Shown: positions 6,563-7,264 of the stretch, piece after piece
How the letters are laid out: each line of letters begins with the position of its first letter
Numbering within the stretch: the stretch's first letter is position 1
Assembly: GCA_946482565.1 (NCBI GenBank)
Contig: CAMLSB010000096.1
Location: 1-7,264, forward strand
Reading direction: 5' to 3'
DNA: 7,264 bases
Origin: an uncultured Lysobacteraceae bacterium
Lineage (GTDB): Bacteria > Pseudomonadota > Gammaproteobacteria > Xanthomonadales > Xanthomonadaceae
Notes under the pieces: generated by a model
What the model was told of the DNA's origin: nothing
Database searches by the model: none
Seen by the model: the letters and a program-made list of their open reading frames with translations, nothing else
Made by a program: the position numbers and the translations under genes

Positions 6563-7119
6563 GCCTGCATTGCAACTTCCGCGGGCGCCGATTGCAAGTC
6601 GCCATGGTTGGGCAGGCAAAGTTGCCAATAGGCCACGTCGATCCACTGCCCGAACTTGCGGCCGACTTCGCGGAAGCGCGCGACCGGCTCGAAGCCCAGG
6701 CGTTCGTGCAGCGCCTCGCTCGCGTGATTGGGCAGCGCGATACCGCCGATCACCGCATGCACGCCGCGTGCCGGCAGCATCCCGAGGAGTTCACGGTACA
6801 GGCGCGCGCCGCAGCCACGGCCGGTCGCACCGGCCGCGAGGTAGATCGACGTTTCCACGCTGTGCCGATAACCCTCGCGGGTTCGCCAGCGTCCGGCGTA
6901 CGCATAGCCGAGGATCGCGGAGCTCTCTTCGGCCACCAGCCAGGGCAAGCCATGCGCGGCGACTTCCGCGATGCGCGCGGCCATGCCGGCCGCATCGACG
7001 GGGGCCAGTTCGAACGTGGCCGTGCTGGTGGCGACGTAATGGTTGTAGATCGCGGCGACCGCCTCCGCATCGCCCGGGCAGGCGATGCGGATCGAAATCC
7101 CGGGCGCCAGCGCGCACAT
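6559..7119 (-). CDS. GNAT acetyltransferase of the phosphinothricin / methionine sulfoximine (Pat/MnaT) type
   Basis: A 186-residue GNAT N-acetyltransferase that moves acetyl from acetyl-CoA to an amine. It has the features of the Pat/Bar/MnaT (YncA) branch: the opening I-Y-N-H-Y-V-A-T-S-T-A-T-F-E (24-37), the V-E-T-S-I-Y-L strand (88-94), the acetyl-CoA loop G-R-G-C-G-A (100-105), the segment A-L-P-N-H-A-S-E-A-L-H-E-R-L-G-F (128-143), and V-G-R-K-F-G-Q-W-I-D-V-A-Y-W-Q (152-166). Known members inactivate phosphinothricin, methionine sulfoximine or methionine sulfone by N-acetylation; the substrate here is inferred only to that level. The C-terminal tail (167-186) extends a little past the domain. 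It starts 29 bp after the glnA stop and overlaps amiD by 4 bp, so it is likely co-transcribed with both. The ATG at 7119 lacks a close Shine-Dalgarno; a GAGG about 12 nt upstream is the best candidate. Confidence 0.9.
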   Translation of the reverse strand: MCALAPGISIRIACPGDAEAVAAIYNHYVATSTATFELAPVDAAGMAARIAEVAAHGLPWLVAEESSAILGYAYAGRWRTREGYRHSVETSIYLAAGATGRGCGARLYRELLGMLPARGVHAVIGGIALPNHASEALHERLGFEPVARFREVGRKFGQWIDVAYWQLCLPNHGDLQSAPAEVAMQA

Positions 7120-7148
7120 CGGATGGCGTGGCCTCAGGTCGCGCGGCC

Positions 7149-7264
7149 TTAGATCGCGTAGTACATCTGGTACTCGAGCGGATGCGTCGCCGCGCGGAAC
7201 GCGGTGACCTCCTTCATCTTCAGGCCGATGTAGGCGTCGATGAAGTCGTCGGTGAACACGCCGC
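7149..7264 (-). CDS. glnA: Glutamine synthetase, C-terminal part only
   Basis: The last 37 codons plus stop of type I glutamine synthetase, which makes glutamine from glutamate, ammonia and ATP. The visible end reads G-V-F-T-D-D-F-I-D-A-Y-I-G-L-K, then a variable stretch and H-P-L-E-Y-Q-M-Y-Y-A-I. It corresponds to the E. coli GlnA ending G-V-F-T-D-E-A-I-D-A-Y-I ... H-P-V-E-F-E-L-Y-Y-S-V. The adenylylation site and active site lie outside the window. Its position upstream of ntrBC on the same strand matches the classical glnA-ntrB-ntrC order, here interrupted by three or four other genes. Confidence 0.93.
   Translation of the reverse strand, partial: GVFTDDFIDAYIGLKMKEVTAFRAATHPLEYQMYYAI

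Noticed and set aside
6563..6646. Longer start for the AmiD-like amidase
   Set aside because: It would bury the lipoprotein signal; the ATGA overlap at 6559-6562 and the immediate hydrophobic segment favour 6562.
6559..7119. Calling the GNAT gene an acquired resistance gene
   Set aside because: Its composition matches the host genes and it sits in an operon-like position after glnA; housekeeping members of this family are common.

Overview
The window reads as chromosomal DNA of a high-GC gammaproteobacterium, most likely of the Xanthomonadaceae/Lysobacteraceae group (Lysobacter, Luteimonas or Xanthomonas relatives). The evidence is strongly G/C-biased third codon positions and a glnA ... ntrB-ntrC neighbourhood with proteins of gammaproteobacterial type. 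The genus assignment is inference; no rRNA or tRNA gene is present to test it.

Layout, left to right. (1) Positions 1-185, minus strand: N-terminus of a FadI-like acetyl-CoA acyltransferase (thiolase), cut by the window edge. (2) 299-1201, plus: a 300-residue soluble protein that I cannot assign. (3) 1202-1277: a perfect 76-bp palindrome that starts on the base after that gene's stop codon and lies between two convergent genes. (4) 1287-1856, minus: a periplasmic lipoprotein Cu/Zn superoxide dismutase (sodC). (5) 1971-4518, minus: the nitrogen two-component system ntrB-ntrC with an 8-bp overlap. A textbook NtrC operator touches the ntrB start codon, so the pair is probably autoregulated. (6) 4553-5745, plus: an AT-rich control region followed by a two-gene 'mobile mystery protein A / B' unit, an XRE-type HTH protein and a Fic-domain protein with overlapping reading frames. 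(7) 5786-7264, minus: an AmiD-like lipoprotein amidase, a Pat/MnaT-like GNAT acetyltransferase and the last 37 codons of glutamine synthetase (glnA). The three are tightly packed in the order glnA > GNAT > amidase.

How it fits together. The minus-strand genes from 7264 to 3445 form a nitrogen-assimilation locus: glutamine synthetase, an acetyltransferase of the family that inactivates glutamine-synthetase inhibitors, and the NtrBC sensor/regulator. The Fic unit lies on the opposite strand between amiD and ntrB, has visibly lower GC, and looks like an acquired cargo that separates ntrBC from the glnA transcript.

The most interesting observation is in the Fic unit. The HTH partner carries T-x-x-x-E-G at its residues 124-129, which matches the (S/T)xxxE(G/N) inhibitory motif of FicA/VbhA-type antitoxins. 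It may therefore be a two-domain antitoxin, with a DNA-binding repressor in front and a Fic-active-site plug behind. Its probable operator repeats overlap the candidate ntrBC promoter, so the acquired unit could influence host nitrogen regulation.
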